In this document: positions 13,195 to 23,662 of the stretch, piece by piece
Layout: every line of letters begins with the position of its first letter
Position numbering within the stretch: position 1 is the stretch's first letter
From: JBHEPS01 sp046261635
GTDB lineage: Bacteria; Acidobacteriota; Thermoanaerobaculia; Gp7-AA8
Length of the DNA stretch: 35,179 nucleotides
Direction: 5' to 3'
Assembly: GCA_046261635.1 (NCBI GenBank)
Contig: JBHEOL010000099.1
Span: 1-35,179 of the forward strand
Translations under genes and position numbers: made by a program
The notes under the pieces: generated by a model
What the model saw: the letters and a program-made list of their open reading frames with translations, nothing else
The model's database searches: none
What the model was told of the DNA's origin: nothing

Positions 13195-13214
13195 CGCCTC
13201 TCAGAATTTAGAAT
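13187..13214 (+). promoter_or_regulatory. Probable ftsH promoter
   Basis: TTGCCC (13187-13192) and TAGAAT (13209-13214) are 16 bases apart. The start would be near 13221, leaving a leader of about 114 bases before the TTG of ftsH. The -35 lies in the last unit of the heptamer repeat. The -10 matches that of the tRNA promoter. Confidence 0.5.
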
Positions 13215-13334
13215 CCGCGGACCCGGTTGTCGTCCGCACGGTGTGAATGATTCCTGCAGAGGGAGCTTTCACAAGCGACAATCGGTCGCTCGCGGAGGTC
13301 GCCGAAGGCAACTCCCACCCCACGGAGGTCACTG

Positions 13335-15260
<1,926 letters not shown>

Positions 15261-15286
15261 CCGCTCGAACGTCGCAGGCAACCGAA

Positions 15287-15313
15287 AACCCCCGCTGCGA
15301 GGCGGGGGTTTTT
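15287..15313 (+). terminator. Intrinsic terminator after ftsH
   Basis: The stem CCCCCGC (15289-15295) pairs with GCGGGGG (15302-15308) around a 6-base loop, extended by AA/TT pairs, and runs into five T residues (15309-15313). It lies 26 bases after the ftsH stop. Confidence 0.9.
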
Positions 15314-15342
15314 GCGTCACACCGCGCGTTCGAGGACTCGGA

Positions 15343-15348
15343 TAAAAT
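15343..15348 (+). promoter_or_regulatory. -10 box close to the trhA start
   Basis: TAAAAT ends 9 bases before the ATG at 15358, just after the ftsH terminator. The transcript would have a leader of only about 3 bases and no ribosome-binding site is present. No clear -35 is seen. Confidence 0.45.
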
Positions 15349-15357
15349 CCCCCGTCG

Positions 15358-16017
15358 ATGAACCGCTCCCACACGATCACCGCCTATACGCTCGCCGAGG
15401 AGGTGGCCAACGCAGTCACGCACGGCCTCGGAGCCCTGCTCGCCGTAATCGGCCTCGTCGTCCTGGTCGTTCGCGCGAGCCTCCACGGCGACGTGTGGCA
15501 CATCACCAGCGCGTCGATTTTCGGAGCGACGCTGGTCCTCTGCTACCTCTCGTCCACGCTCTATCACAGCATCCCGCATCCGAGGGCGAAGAACGTGCTC
15601 CGGGTGCTCGACCACTCGGCGATTTTTCTCCTGATCGCGGGAACCTACACGCCGTTCACTCTCGTGTCTCTGCGGGGAAATCTCGGCTGGTGGATCTTCG
15701 GAGTGATCTGGACCTGCGCGGCCCTCGGCATCACGCTCGGCTTCGCCGTGAAGAAGTGGAAGGGCGTCGTGACCGCGGTCCTGAGCGTCATCATGGGATG
15801 GGTTGCGATCGTCGCGCTCGGCCCCCTCTTCAAAAGCCTCGGCCCGGGCGGAACGGCCCTCGTCATCGCCGGCGGGCTGATCTACACGGCGGGCGTCGCG
15901 TTCTACGGGTCGAGACGCGTGCCGTGGAACCACGCGGTCTGGCACCTGTTCGTCCTCGGCGGAAGCGTGCTGCACTACTTCGCGATTCTGTGGTTCGTGG
16001 TGCCGGGAGGGAGCTAG
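15358..16017 (+). CDS. trhA: TrhA/hemolysin III family membrane protein
   Basis: A 219-residue membrane protein of the hemolysin III (PAQR-related) family with about seven helices. The family's conserved residues are seen: EEVANAVTHGLGA at the N-terminus, SSTLYHS after the second helix, LDHSAIFLLIAGTYTP, and HAVWHLFVLGGSVLHYF near the end. The histidines and the Asp form the metal site known in PAQR proteins. Bacterial members such as TrhA are linked to membrane fluidity; the hemolysin name rests on early work in Bacillus cereus. It is a single gene between a terminator and a repeat. Confidence 0.93.
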   Translation: MNRSHTITAYTLAEEVANAVTHGLGALLAVIGLVVLVVRASLHGDVWHITSASIFGATLVLCYLSSTLYHSIPHPRAKNVLRVLDHSAIFLLIAGTYTPFTLVSLRGNLGWWIFGVIWTCAALGITLGFAVKKWKGVVTAVLSVIMGWVAIVALGPLFKSLGPGGTALVIAGGLIYTAGVAFYGSRRVPWNHAVWHLFVLGGSVLHYFAILWFVVPGGS

Positions 16018-16019
16018 AC

Positions 16020-16139
16020 AGGACGAATAGGACCTATAGGACATGATCTCGGGGAGGGTTGCGGCTTTGAAGTACGGCCCCTCCCCCCGCCCGTCCTCCC
16101 TATTCGTCCTATTGGTCCTATACGTCCTCTTCGTCCTAT
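16020..16139. repeat. Palindrome of ATAGGACNN nonamer repeats
   Basis: The left arm (16020-16042) reads AGGACGAAT AGGACCTAT AGGAC. The right arm (16092-16139) carries the complement in longer form, reading on the minus strand ATAGGACGA AGAGGACGT, then ATAGGACCA ATAGGACGA. The unit is nine bases, not seven, with two variable positions. It starts three bases after the trhA stop and ends just before the -10 box of the dynamin gene. Confidence 0.8.
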
Positions 16140-16155
16140 CACCCCCCTCTTCTGC

Positions 16156-16161
16156 TACGAT
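16156..16161 (+). promoter_or_regulatory. -10 box close to the dynamin-like gene
   Basis: TACGAT ends 11 bases before the ATG at 16173. The leader would be about 5 bases; there is no ribosome-binding site. A matching -35 is not evident, the upstream sequence being the nonamer repeat. Confidence 0.4.
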
Positions 16162-16172
16162 TTCGTCGCTCC

Positions 16173-17912
16173 ATGCCGAGTCTCTTCGACACGATCATCA
16201 ACCCGGCCGTTCAGCAGCTTCTGCGCCGCGAGCGCGAGATGCTCGTCGCGCTCCGGGAGATTCTCGAAGAGGAGCAGTCGGACGAGCGCCGAAGGATCGG
16301 GGAACTGCTCGAGGGACTCGACGACCTGTTCCGGATCGTGATCGTCGGTGAGTTCAACGCCGGCAAGTCATCCCTGATCAACGCGCTGTTCGGCCAGCGA
16401 CTCCGGAAGGAGGGGCCGGTTCCGGTCGACGACCGCATATCGATCCTCCGCCACGGCGAGGAAGCCACCTCGCGGCCCCTGAGCGATTTCGTGATTGAGC
16501 AGACCTACCCGGTCGATTTCCTCCGGAACCTGACTCTGATCGATACGCCCGGAACGAACTCGATCGTGACGCGGCATCAGGAGATCACCGAAGATTTCAT
16601 CCCGCGCGCCGACCTGGTGCTTTTCGCCACTTCGATCGACAGGCCTCTTTCGGAGTCGGAACGGCAGTTTCTCGGCTATATCCGGGAGTGGGGAAAGAAG
16701 GTCGTCTTCGTTCTCACCAAGATCGACACGAAGAGCGAGGCCGAGATCTCCGAGGTCGTCGACTACCTCCGGACGAACGTCCAGACGATCTTCGGCTTCG
16801 AGCCCGTCGTCTTCCCCGTGGCGGCGAAGCCCGCCCTGGAGGCGAAGACGGGAGAATCGAATCCGCGGGCATGGACGGCGAGCAGGTTCGAGCCGTTCGA
16901 GAATTACATCTTCGAGAAGTTGACCGAGGGTGAGCGGCTGCGGATCAAGCTCGAGGCCCCGCTCGAAGCCGTCACGGCGATGACCAGGCGGCAGCGCACG
17001 AGGCTGGATGCGAGGCGCGTGATCCTCTCCTCCGACATGGAGAAGATCCGCGCGATCCGAGAGCAGCTTGCGCTGGCCGAGAGGGATCTCCAGGGAAACT
17101 TCGAGAAGTTCATCCTCCGGATCGCCACGATGATGATGGAGCTCGAGCGGCGGGGAGTCGACTTCATCGATCGCTACGTCCGCATTCAACACGTCATGAT
17201 GCTGCGCGACGCCGGGCGGTTCCGGGACGAGTTCGAGCGGCAGGTCTTTCAGGACTGGGAAGGCTCGGTCGATCGCACTCTCCAGGAGTCTGTCGACTGG
17301 CTCGTGCGCGAGAACATGAAGCTGTGGCGTGACACGGTCGAGCGCTTCCAGTCGCAGGCCGACTCGGTGTCGCAGCAGAACCTGATCGGCACAGCGGGCC
17401 GGGAGTTCGTCTACAACCGCGACGAGGTCTACGGACGCATTCGCGGTGAAGCCGAGCGGCGAATCCACACCTACAACGTCGACACCGAGGCGCGCCGCAC
17501 GATCGACTCGGCCCTTCAGGGGGTTCTGCAGTCGTTCGGGCTCGGAGCGGGAGCGCTCGGACTCGGCTACCTGTTCACCACGGCCTTTTCGAGCGTCGCC
17601 CTCGACGTCACCGGCCTGACGGCGGCGACCATGCTCCTGGTGACGAGTTTCCTGATCCTCCCGTACAAGCGCGGCAAGGCCAAAGTCGAGTTCGCTCGCC
17701 GGATCGACGAACTGCGGGGCCAGCTGTCCGAGGCGCTCGGGAAGGAGTCGCAGGCCGAGATCCAGAGGATGCTGGGTCGGATTTCGGCGGCCTTCGAACC
17801 TTACGAACGGTTTCACGAGATCGAGCACGAGAAGATCGAGCGGTTTTCGTCGAGGCTCGACAGGGTGGAGTCGGAGTGTCGCGAGATCGCGGCAAGCGTC
17901 GAGGCGCTCTGA
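16173..17912 (+). CDS. Bacterial dynamin-like GTPase
   Basis: A 579-residue dynamin-family GTPase, likely a membrane-binding or remodelling protein. It has the P-loop GEFNAGKSS (59-67), G3 DTPG (124-127) and G4 TKID (182-185), followed by long helical segments. A hydrophobic hairpin at about residues 448-497 would serve as membrane anchor, then a C-terminal coiled-coil-like helix. The switch I segment is unusual: EGPVPVDDRISIL stands where dynamins have P-T-T, so the G2 threonine is missing. The gene stands alone between a repeat and the vWFA-related gene. Many bacterial dynamins work in pairs; no partner is seen here. Confidence 0.9.
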   Translation: MPSLFDTIINPAVQQLLRREREMLVALREILEEEQSDERRRIGELLEGLDDLFRIVIVGEFNAGKSSLINALFGQRLRKEGPVPVDDRISILRHGEEATSRPLSDFVIEQTYPVDFLRNLTLIDTPGTNSIVTRHQEITEDFIPRADLVLFATSIDRPLSESERQFLGYIREWGKKVVFVLTKIDTKSEAEISEVVDYLRTNVQTIFGFEPVVFPVAAKPALEAKTGESNPRAWTASRFEPFENYIFEKLTEGERLRIKLEAPLEAVTAMTRRQRTRLDARRVILSSDMEKIRAIREQLALAERDLQGNFEKFILRIATMMMELERRGVDFIDRYVRIQHVMMLRDAGRFRDEFERQVFQDWEGSVDRTLQESVDWLVRENMKLWRDTVERFQSQADSVSQQNLIGTAGREFVYNRDEVYGRIRGEAERRIHTYNVDTEARRTIDSALQGVLQSFGLGAGALGLGYLFTTAFSSVALDVTGLTAATMLLVTSFLILPYKRGKAKVEFARRIDELRGQLSEALGKESQAEIQRMLGRISAAFEPYERFHEIEHEKIERFSSRLDRVESECREIAASVEAL

Positions 17913-17983
17913 GCGCGGGCATGCGCGGCGGGAAGCGGCTGTTCTGGTCCTCGGACCCGGCACCCGATTTTCCGAACCGTAAC

Positions 17984-18006
17984 GCGGGAGGAGTCTGATC
18001 TCCCGC
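17984..18006 (+). promoter_or_regulatory. Hairpin just upstream of the vWFA-related gene
   Basis: GCGGGAG (17984-17990) pairs with CTCCCGC (18000-18006) around a 9-base loop. There is no T-run. It ends 15 bases before the ATG at 18022. A GGAGGAG sequence lies partly in the stem but is too far from the start to act as its ribosome-binding site. It may be a weak terminator for the dynamin gene or a 5' stabilising stem. Confidence 0.4.
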
Positions 18007-18021
18007 AGAATCAACGTCTCG

Positions 18022-19662
18022 ATGAAAACGCGAATCCTGCTCGCAGTTCTGGCAGTCGGTGTCTCCTCGCTCCAGGCGCAGGAAGCGCCGCGCTTCGGCG
18101 AGATGATCGAGGTCCGGCGCGCCGAGGCCGAGGTTGTGGTCACGGACGCGAAGGGGAACCCGGTCGCGGGACTTCAGCCTTCCGATTTCGTCCTGTTCGA
18201 GGGAGGCCAGCAGGTCGAGATCACCAACTTCTCTGAAGTTCGGGACGACCGGATCATCACGCCAACGGGCACTCCGACACGCGGCGCGGATTCGGCCTCG
18301 GCACCGGAGCGGCGCATCGTCATCTTCATCGACAACGATTCGATCCCGACGATCGAGCGCAATCAGGTCCTCGAGTCCGCCCGGAAGCTCGTTGCCACGT
18401 TCGGCAGGAACGACCTGGTGATGATCGTGACCTGGAACCGCGGGATGAAGCTCGCGATCCCCTTCACGAACGACCGGGGTCAGCTTTCTGACGCGCTCGA
18501 CAGACTCGCCAACGAATCATCCGGCGCCGCGCTCGATGACATGAGCCGGAGAGCCACCAACTCCAGGATTCAGGGAGAGCTGAGCACGGCGCTGCTCCTT
18601 CGGACGCCGATCGCCGACGCCTACGCCAAGGCGCTCAGCCACGCCAGGGTCGCCTCGGAGGAGGTGAGAACCCGCCAGAAGAGCATGATCGAGGGGCTTC
18701 GCTCCATGATCTCGACCCTTTCCGGCACGAGCGGCCGGAAAGCCGTCGTCTTCCTCGGTCGCAGCCTCCCGCAGTACCCGGCCCTGGAAACGTTCCTCTT
18801 CGCCGACGACGTCTTCCGTCCTCACTATCCTTCGGTCAATGGCTACATGGAGGCGAGCCGGGATTCGCAGTCTCCCCTCCATCGGGATCTGGCCCGTTAC
18901 GCCAACGCCTCCGATGTCGCCTTCTACCCGATCTTCGTCGGCGAGGCCGACTCGAGCACGGCGGACAGCCAGCAGCGAACCTCCCAGCAGATCGAGTTCG
19001 CCGACTTCACCAACAGCGCCTCTTCCATGCAGATGCTCGCCGCCATGACCGGTGGTACGGCGCTTCAGGCCACCAGCAACTACGACCGCGCCTTCGCCAT
19101 GGTGCGACGCGACCTTTCGTCCTATTACTCGATCGCGTGGAAACCCCTTGGTGAGCCCGGCGCCGAGGACACCGTCGAGGTCCGGGTCAAGCGCAGTGGT
19201 CTCAAGGTCCGCTTCCGCAGTACCCACCGGGAAAAGAGCTTCGAAGAGCAGATGAGCGACCGGGTCATCGCGAATCTCTTCCACACGCCGGAGGGAATGA
19301 GGTCCGCCGCGAGCCTGGTCGCTGGAACTCCGAAACGAGAGCGGCGAGGCCGCTACTCCATCCCGGTCCAGGTGCGAATTCCTCTCGAGGCCGTCACGCT
19401 CCTGCCGCGGGACGACGGGCTCGCCGGCGAGTTCTGCGTCTGGGTCGTCGTCGCAAACGACCGCTTCGATCAGTCGGATCTGACCACCCAGTGTCAGCCC
19501 GTCTCGATCGCCGACCCCGCCTCCGCACCACGCCGCGCCCACTGGACCTACGACCTGAAGCTCCTCGTCCGGGCCGGGGCGAACATCGTCTCGGTCGGCG
19601 TCCAGGATCGCGCCACCGGCGAGATCTCGTACGCGCGTACGACGGTGAACGCCGGAAGATAG
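18022..19662 (+). CDS. Secreted vWFA-related protein of the acidobacterial type
   Basis: A 546-residue exported protein. An N-terminal signal peptide (MKTRILLAVLAVGVSSLQAQ) is followed by a short domain with VVVTDAKGNPVAGLQPSDFVL, typical of the acidobacterial vWFA-related family (TIGR03436). A von Willebrand A-like domain begins around RRIVIFIDNDSIP and continues through NDLVMIVTWNRGMKLAIPFT. The classical metal-site DxSxS is changed to DNDSIP. The C-terminal 150 residues resemble a beta-sandwich (SIPVQVRIPLEAVTLLPRD). Function is unknown; such proteins are numerous in Acidobacteria and suggest surface binding. I see no ribosome-binding site at the ATG. Confidence 0.88.
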   Translation: MKTRILLAVLAVGVSSLQAQEAPRFGEMIEVRRAEAEVVVTDAKGNPVAGLQPSDFVLFEGGQQVEITNFSEVRDDRIITPTGTPTRGADSASAPERRIVIFIDNDSIPTIERNQVLESARKLVATFGRNDLVMIVTWNRGMKLAIPFTNDRGQLSDALDRLANESSGAALDDMSRRATNSRIQGELSTALLLRTPIADAYAKALSHARVASEEVRTRQKSMIEGLRSMISTLSGTSGRKAVVFLGRSLPQYPALETFLFADDVFRPHYPSVNGYMEASRDSQSPLHRDLARYANASDVAFYPIFVGEADSSTADSQQRTSQQIEFADFTNSASSMQMLAAMTGGTALQATSNYDRAFAMVRRDLSSYYSIAWKPLGEPGAEDTVEVRVKRSGLKVRFRSTHREKSFEEQMSDRVIANLFHTPEGMRSAASLVAGTPKRERRGRYSIPVQVRIPLEAVTLLPRDDGLAGEFCVWVVVANDRFDQSDLTTQCQPVSIADPASAPRRAHWTYDLKLLVRAGANIVSVGVQDRATGEISYARTTVNAGR

Positions 19663-19705
19663 CGCGAGCAGCGCGAGCGCCACTCTACGTGGGGTGGAAA
19701 AAGAA

Positions 19706-19724
19706 GGGGCTAGGGACTAGCCCC
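19706..19724. repeat. Short hairpin related to the AGGGRCN repeat
   Basis: GGGGCTAG (19706-19713) and CTAGCCCC (19717-19724) form a perfect 8-pair stem with loop GGA. The sequence shares the GGGGCTAGGGACTA unit of the palindrome at 13079-13194. It lies between the vWFA-related gene and radA. It may act as a terminator but has no T-run. Confidence 0.65.
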
Positions 19725-19739
19725 TGTTCTCTCTCCCGC

Positions 19740-19745
19740 TACAAT
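19740..19745 (+). promoter_or_regulatory. -10 box close to radA
   Basis: TACAAT ends 13 bases before the radA ATG, so the leader would be about 7 bases with no ribosome-binding site. No good -35 is seen. Confidence 0.4.
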
Positions 19746-19758
19746 CTCACCGCACACC

Positions 19759-21111
19759 ATGGCCAAACGACCTGCAACCCTGTTCTCCTGCACTGACTGC
19801 GGCGCGCAGGCTCCGAAGTGGCTGGGGCGCTGTCCCGAATGCCACGCCTGGAACACCTTCGCCGAGGAGGTTCCGGCGTCGGAGCAGACCGCGCCGCTGC
19901 TCCGGCTCTCCGCCGAGACAGCGCCGGTTCCCATCGACCGGATCGAGGCGGATGACGCTCCCCGCATCTCGACCGGGCTGCCGAACTTCGATCGGGTTCT
20001 CGGCGGAGGAATTGTTCCCGGTGCGGTGGTTCTGGTGGGGGGCGAGCCCGGCATCGGAAAATCGACGCTTCTCCTTCAGATCGCGCAGCGGCTGACCGTG
20101 CATGGCCAAGTGCTCTACGTCTCCGGGGAAGAGAGCCCCGCCCAGATCGCGCTTCGCGCCCGGCGTCTCGGGACGATGGACCCCCGCATCAGCCTCTACT
20201 CCGAGACCTCGGTGGAACGGATCATCGATGCGATGGACAAGATGCGACCCGCGGCGGCGATCGTCGACTCGATCCAGACGATGCACTCGGGCCGGAACAC
20301 CTCGTCTGCCGGCTCGGTGGGGCAGGTCCGCGACTGCGCCGGCCTTCTGATGGCTTCGGCAAAACGCCTCGCGATCCCGGTTTTCCTGATCGGCCACATC
20401 ACGAAGGAAGGGACGATCGCCGGTCCGAAGACTCTCGAGCACATCGTCGACACGGTTCTCTATTTCGAGGGAGACAAGTTTCAGGACTCGCGTCTGATCC
20501 GCGCCTACAAGAACCGGTTCGGCGCGGTCAACGAGCTCGCGATCTACCGGATGCATGACGACGGGCTGGAGGAAGTACCGAATCCGTCGGCCGCCCTGAT
20601 CTCTCAGCGGAGCGCCGCTGCGGGCTCGGCCATCGTCGCTGCCGTGGAGGGAACGCGGCCGTTCATGATCGAGGTCCAGGCCCTCGTCTCCCCTTCCCAG
20701 TATCCGAGCCCCAAGCGGATGGCCATGGGGATCGACGTGAACCGGCTCTCACTGCTCCTCGCGGTCCTCGAGAGAAAGGGTGGAGCGAGCTTTCTCTCCA
20801 ACGATGTCTATACGAACATCGCCGGAGGCCTCGAGTTCGACGAGCCGGCGATCGACCTCGGAGTCGTCGCCGCTCTGCTGTCGAGTCAGAGAAACCGCCC
20901 TCTTCCGTGGGATCTGTCGATCTTCGGCGAGGTCGGGCTGCTCGGCGAGATCCGCAACGTCGGCCAGGCGGATCTCCGGGCCCGGGAGGCGGCGGCACTC
21001 GGATTCCGCCGCATCGCGATGCCGCGGGCGAACGTTCGCGAGGTCCACGCCGACATCGAAGCAATCGGGGTCGACCAGATCGACCAGCTAGGGTCTCTTC
21101 TCACGACTTGA
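19759..21111 (+). CDS. radA: DNA repair protein RadA
   Basis: RadA is a RecA-like ATPase that drives branch migration in recombination and repair. The 450-residue protein has the N-terminal C4 zinc finger (C11, C14, C25, C28), Walker A GEPGIGKST (95-103), the RadA-specific KNRFG motif near residue 250, and a C-terminal Lon-protease-like domain (PSPKRMAMGIDVNRLSLLLAVLE onward) that lacks protease function in this family. It is full length. It is flanked by a repeat upstream and a separately promoted histidine kinase gene downstream. Confidence 0.97.
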   Translation: MAKRPATLFSCTDCGAQAPKWLGRCPECHAWNTFAEEVPASEQTAPLLRLSAETAPVPIDRIEADDAPRISTGLPNFDRVLGGGIVPGAVVLVGGEPGIGKSTLLLQIAQRLTVHGQVLYVSGEESPAQIALRARRLGTMDPRISLYSETSVERIIDAMDKMRPAAAIVDSIQTMHSGRNTSSAGSVGQVRDCAGLLMASAKRLAIPVFLIGHITKEGTIAGPKTLEHIVDTVLYFEGDKFQDSRLIRAYKNRFGAVNELAIYRMHDDGLEEVPNPSAALISQRSAAAGSAIVAAVEGTRPFMIEVQALVSPSQYPSPKRMAMGIDVNRLSLLLAVLERKGGASFLSNDVYTNIAGGLEFDEPAIDLGVVAALLSSQRNRPLPWDLSIFGEVGLLGEIRNVGQADLRAREAAALGFRRIAMPRANVREVHADIEAIGVDQIDQLGSLLTT

Positions 21112-21154
21112 TCGACTCTCGGGCGCACCTGCGTCGAGGCCGGCGATTGGCTGC

Positions 21155-21160
21155 TAAACT
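21155..21160 (+). promoter_or_regulatory. -10 box placing the transcript start at the kinase GTG
   Basis: TAAACT ends 6 bases before the GTG at 21167, the same spacing as at tilS and coaA. The mRNA would be leaderless. There is no ribosome-binding site and no clear -35. Confidence 0.45.
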
Positions 21161-21166
21161 CCGGCG

Positions 21167-22903
21167 GTGCCGCCGAGCTCCCGCCTTCCGCTTCGCGCCT
21201 GGCTGATCGCCCTCGTCCTGGCGATCGCATTGCCGCTGCTCGCACTCCTTTCCTGGATTTTCGTCTCGCAGATGAGGCATGACCGCACCGAGGCGCGCGA
21301 CACGGCGCTCCGGATCGCAAAGGCGAGCGCCGAGCAGATCCGGCTGATGCATGGCGAGTCGAATCTGCTGCTCGAGCGTCTGGCCGCTCGCCCCGCGATC
21401 CGGAATCCCCAGCCCGGCACGTGCGATCCTCTCTTCGCGATCGTCGACTTCTTCCCCCAGTACGCCAACGTTTTCCTGCTCGATCCCGAGGGGAGGATCG
21501 TCTGCTCCGGGCCGCCCCAGCTTCAGGATCGGGCGATTTCAGCCGCCGCGCTCCGATGGCTGGAGCAGGCGGCGAGGGCGGAAACGCTGAGAGTCGGGCG
21601 TCCCATCATTCTGCCGATCGAAGGGCGGTGGGTTTCTGTGCTGACCCGCGGTGTCGGCTCGGTCGAGTCCCCGGCGGGAACCCTGGCGCTCGTTCAGCTT
21701 CCCGCCATCGCGAACGAAGGAGCGTTGCCGCCCGGCTCGGTCGTGACGATTGTCGACTCCGAGGGAACGGTCGTTGCGCGAACGCGCGACTCGGACGCAT
21801 GGATGGGAAGGAACGTGCGGGGGGCGGAGGTCACCGAGATCGTCCTCACCCAACCGGAGGGGCGAACCGAGGCGCGCGGGGTCGACGGCATGCTCCGGCA
21901 ATACGGCTTCACGACGATCGATCCGATCGACTGGCACATCTACGTGGGCATTCCGACCGCGGAGCTGATGCAGCCGGTCTGGCGCAGCATGAGACGAGGA
22001 GCTCTGTTCGGAATGGTGATCGTGCTCCTTGTCGGGATCTTCGCCTGGCGCCTGTCGAGGATCATCGAAGACCCGGTGGAGAACCTCTCCCGCGCGGCCG
22101 ACAGGATCGGGAAGGAAGGGTTCACCTCGAGCGTCCCGGTCGGCGGACCTCGCGAGATTCACGATCTGGGCGAGCGATTCAATGAAATGGTCGGCATGCG
22201 GGCGGCGGCCGAGTCGCGCATCATCGAAAGCGAACAGAGGCTCCGGGGATTGTCCGACCGGCTGCTCGTCATTCAGGAAGAAGAGCGCAGCAGGATCGCC
22301 CGCGAGATCCACGACGACCTCGGTCAGCTCCTGACCGCGCTCAAGATGGATGTCGGCGGGCTGATCGCAGCCGCCGACGCTGGAAGCCCGATCTCCGATC
22401 CCCTCCGGACGCGGGTCGAATCGACTCTCGACCGAACCGTCGATTCCGTCCAACGCATCGCCGCGGAGCTGCGCCCCGGAACGCTCGACGATCTCGGCCT
22501 GCTGGCCGCCCTCGAGTCCGAAGCCGCCCTGTTCGAAGAACGAACCGGCATCGAATGCGAGCTTTCGCTCGAGACAGGCGACCTCCACCTGCGGAAAGCC
22601 ACCGAAGCCGCGATCTATCGCATCCTTCAGGAAGCGATGACCAACGTCGCCCGGCACGCGGATGCGACACGGATCGAGATCCGTATGCGGGTGAGGGAGG
22701 GATCGCTCATTCTCGAGGTCCGGGACGACGGGCGCGGCATCTCGGAATCGGAAATCCAGGCACGCACCTCCCTCGGGCTGATCGGCATCCGGGAACGATC
22801 CGGAATTCTCGGAGGCTCGGTTCACATCGAAGGATTTCCGGGGCGCGGGACGATCGTATCGGTACGAATCCCGCTCTCCGGCGACGAGGAGACTCAGACA
22901 TGA
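21167..22903 (+). CDS. Membrane sensor histidine kinase, NarL-partner type
   Basis: A 578-residue sensor kinase. One membrane helix (about 10-33) and a second (about 277-295) flank an extracytoplasmic domain of some 240 residues that looks like a dCache/PAS-type sensor. A HAMP domain follows, then a HisKA_3 domain with phospho-acceptor H382 in AREIHDDLGQLL and a HATPase domain (AMTNVARHA, EVRDDGRGI, LGLIGIRERSGILGG). This is the class that pairs with LuxR-type regulators, and the regulator gene follows with an ATGA overlap. The GTG start is supported by the -10 box upstream. The signal sensed is not evident. Confidence 0.92.
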   Translation: MPPSSRLPLRAWLIALVLAIALPLLALLSWIFVSQMRHDRTEARDTALRIAKASAEQIRLMHGESNLLLERLAARPAIRNPQPGTCDPLFAIVDFFPQYANVFLLDPEGRIVCSGPPQLQDRAISAAALRWLEQAARAETLRVGRPIILPIEGRWVSVLTRGVGSVESPAGTLALVQLPAIANEGALPPGSVVTIVDSEGTVVARTRDSDAWMGRNVRGAEVTEIVLTQPEGRTEARGVDGMLRQYGFTTIDPIDWHIYVGIPTAELMQPVWRSMRRGALFGMVIVLLVGIFAWRLSRIIEDPVENLSRAADRIGKEGFTSSVPVGGPREIHDLGERFNEMVGMRAAAESRIIESEQRLRGLSDRLLVIQEEERSRIAREIHDDLGQLLTALKMDVGGLIAAADAGSPISDPLRTRVESTLDRTVDSVQRIAAELRPGTLDDLGLLAALESEAALFEERTGIECELSLETGDLHLRKATEAAIYRILQEAMTNVARHADATRIEIRMRVREGSLILEVRDDGRGISESEIQARTSLGLIGIRERSGILGGSVHIEGFPGRGTIVSVRIPLSGDEETQT

Positions 22904-23532
22904 CGCGGATTCTCATCGTGGACGATCACGACATCGTTCGTGAAGGTCTTCGGCAGATCGTCTCGGAGACCGAGGACATCTCGGTCTCCGGCGAGGCGCG
23001 CACCGGGGCGGAGGCTCTCGAGAAGCTGCGCGAGGGCGGCTGCGACCTGGTGATCCTCGACCTCAATCTGCCAGACCGCCCGGGGCTGGACGTGCTGAGC
23101 CAGATTCGCGCTCTCTATCCCCGGCTCCCCGTGCTCGTGCTCAGCATGCACCGCGAGGCCTCCTACGCTTCGCGCGCTCTCCATGCCGGCGCGGCCGGCT
23201 ACATCAGCAAGGACCACGCGAGGGAGTTCCTCGTGGCAGCCATCAGGCGCCTCCGTCAGGGGGAGCGCTTTCTCCCTCCGGCTCTCGCCGAGAGCATCGC
23301 TTTCGAGCTGATGGACACCGGGCGCAGGGTCAAGCACGAGGTGCTCTCGGATCGCGAGTTCACGATCTTCTGCATGATCGCAGCCGGGAAGCCCCCTCGG
23401 CAGATCGCCTCCGAGCTCGGAGTGAGCGTCAAGACCGTCGGCACGCACCGCTCGCGCATCCTCCAGAAGATGACGCTGCGCAACAACGCCGAGATCGTCC
23501 AGTATGCGATCGAGCACAACCTCCTCAATTAG
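22900..23532 (+). CDS. NarL/FixJ-type response regulator
   Basis: A 210-residue regulator with a receiver domain (phospho-acceptor D54 in VILDLNLPD, acidic pair D8-D9, conserved K in YISKDH) and a C-terminal LuxR-type HTH (LSDREFTIFCMIAAGKPPRQ, then SVKTVGTHRSRILQKM). The ATG overlaps the kinase stop (ATGA), with GAGGAG at 22886-22891 as ribosome-binding site. Kinase and regulator form one unit. A 17-base perfect palindrome begins 31 bases after the stop and is a candidate binding site. Confidence 0.95.
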   Translation: MTRILIVDDHDIVREGLRQIVSETEDISVSGEARTGAEALEKLREGGCDLVILDLNLPDRPGLDVLSQIRALYPRLPVLVLSMHREASYASRALHAGAAGYISKDHAREFLVAAIRRLRQGERFLPPALAESIAFELMDTGRRVKHEVLSDREFTIFCMIAAGKPPRQIASELGVSVKTVGTHRSRILQKMTLRNNAEIVQYAIEHNLLN

Positions 23533-23562
23533 AGCCGCTTGCGGGTCCCCCTCGCAGGCGAG

Positions 23563-23579
23563 GTAGGTGAAACACCTAC
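23563..23579. promoter_or_regulatory. 17-base perfect palindrome, possible operator
   Basis: GTAGGTG (23563-23569), AAA, then CACCTAC (23573-23579). It has no T-run after it, so an operator is as likely as a terminator. It sits between the LuxR-type regulator and the lone receiver gene, about 85 bases before the latter. Confidence 0.45.
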
Positions 23580-23662
23580 AAGAATTTGGTCCGGTTTCGT
23601 ACAGCGCTTGGGTGAGGAGACTCATTCATCGGCCCGCTCTCACCCATATGCTGTCGCTGCCG

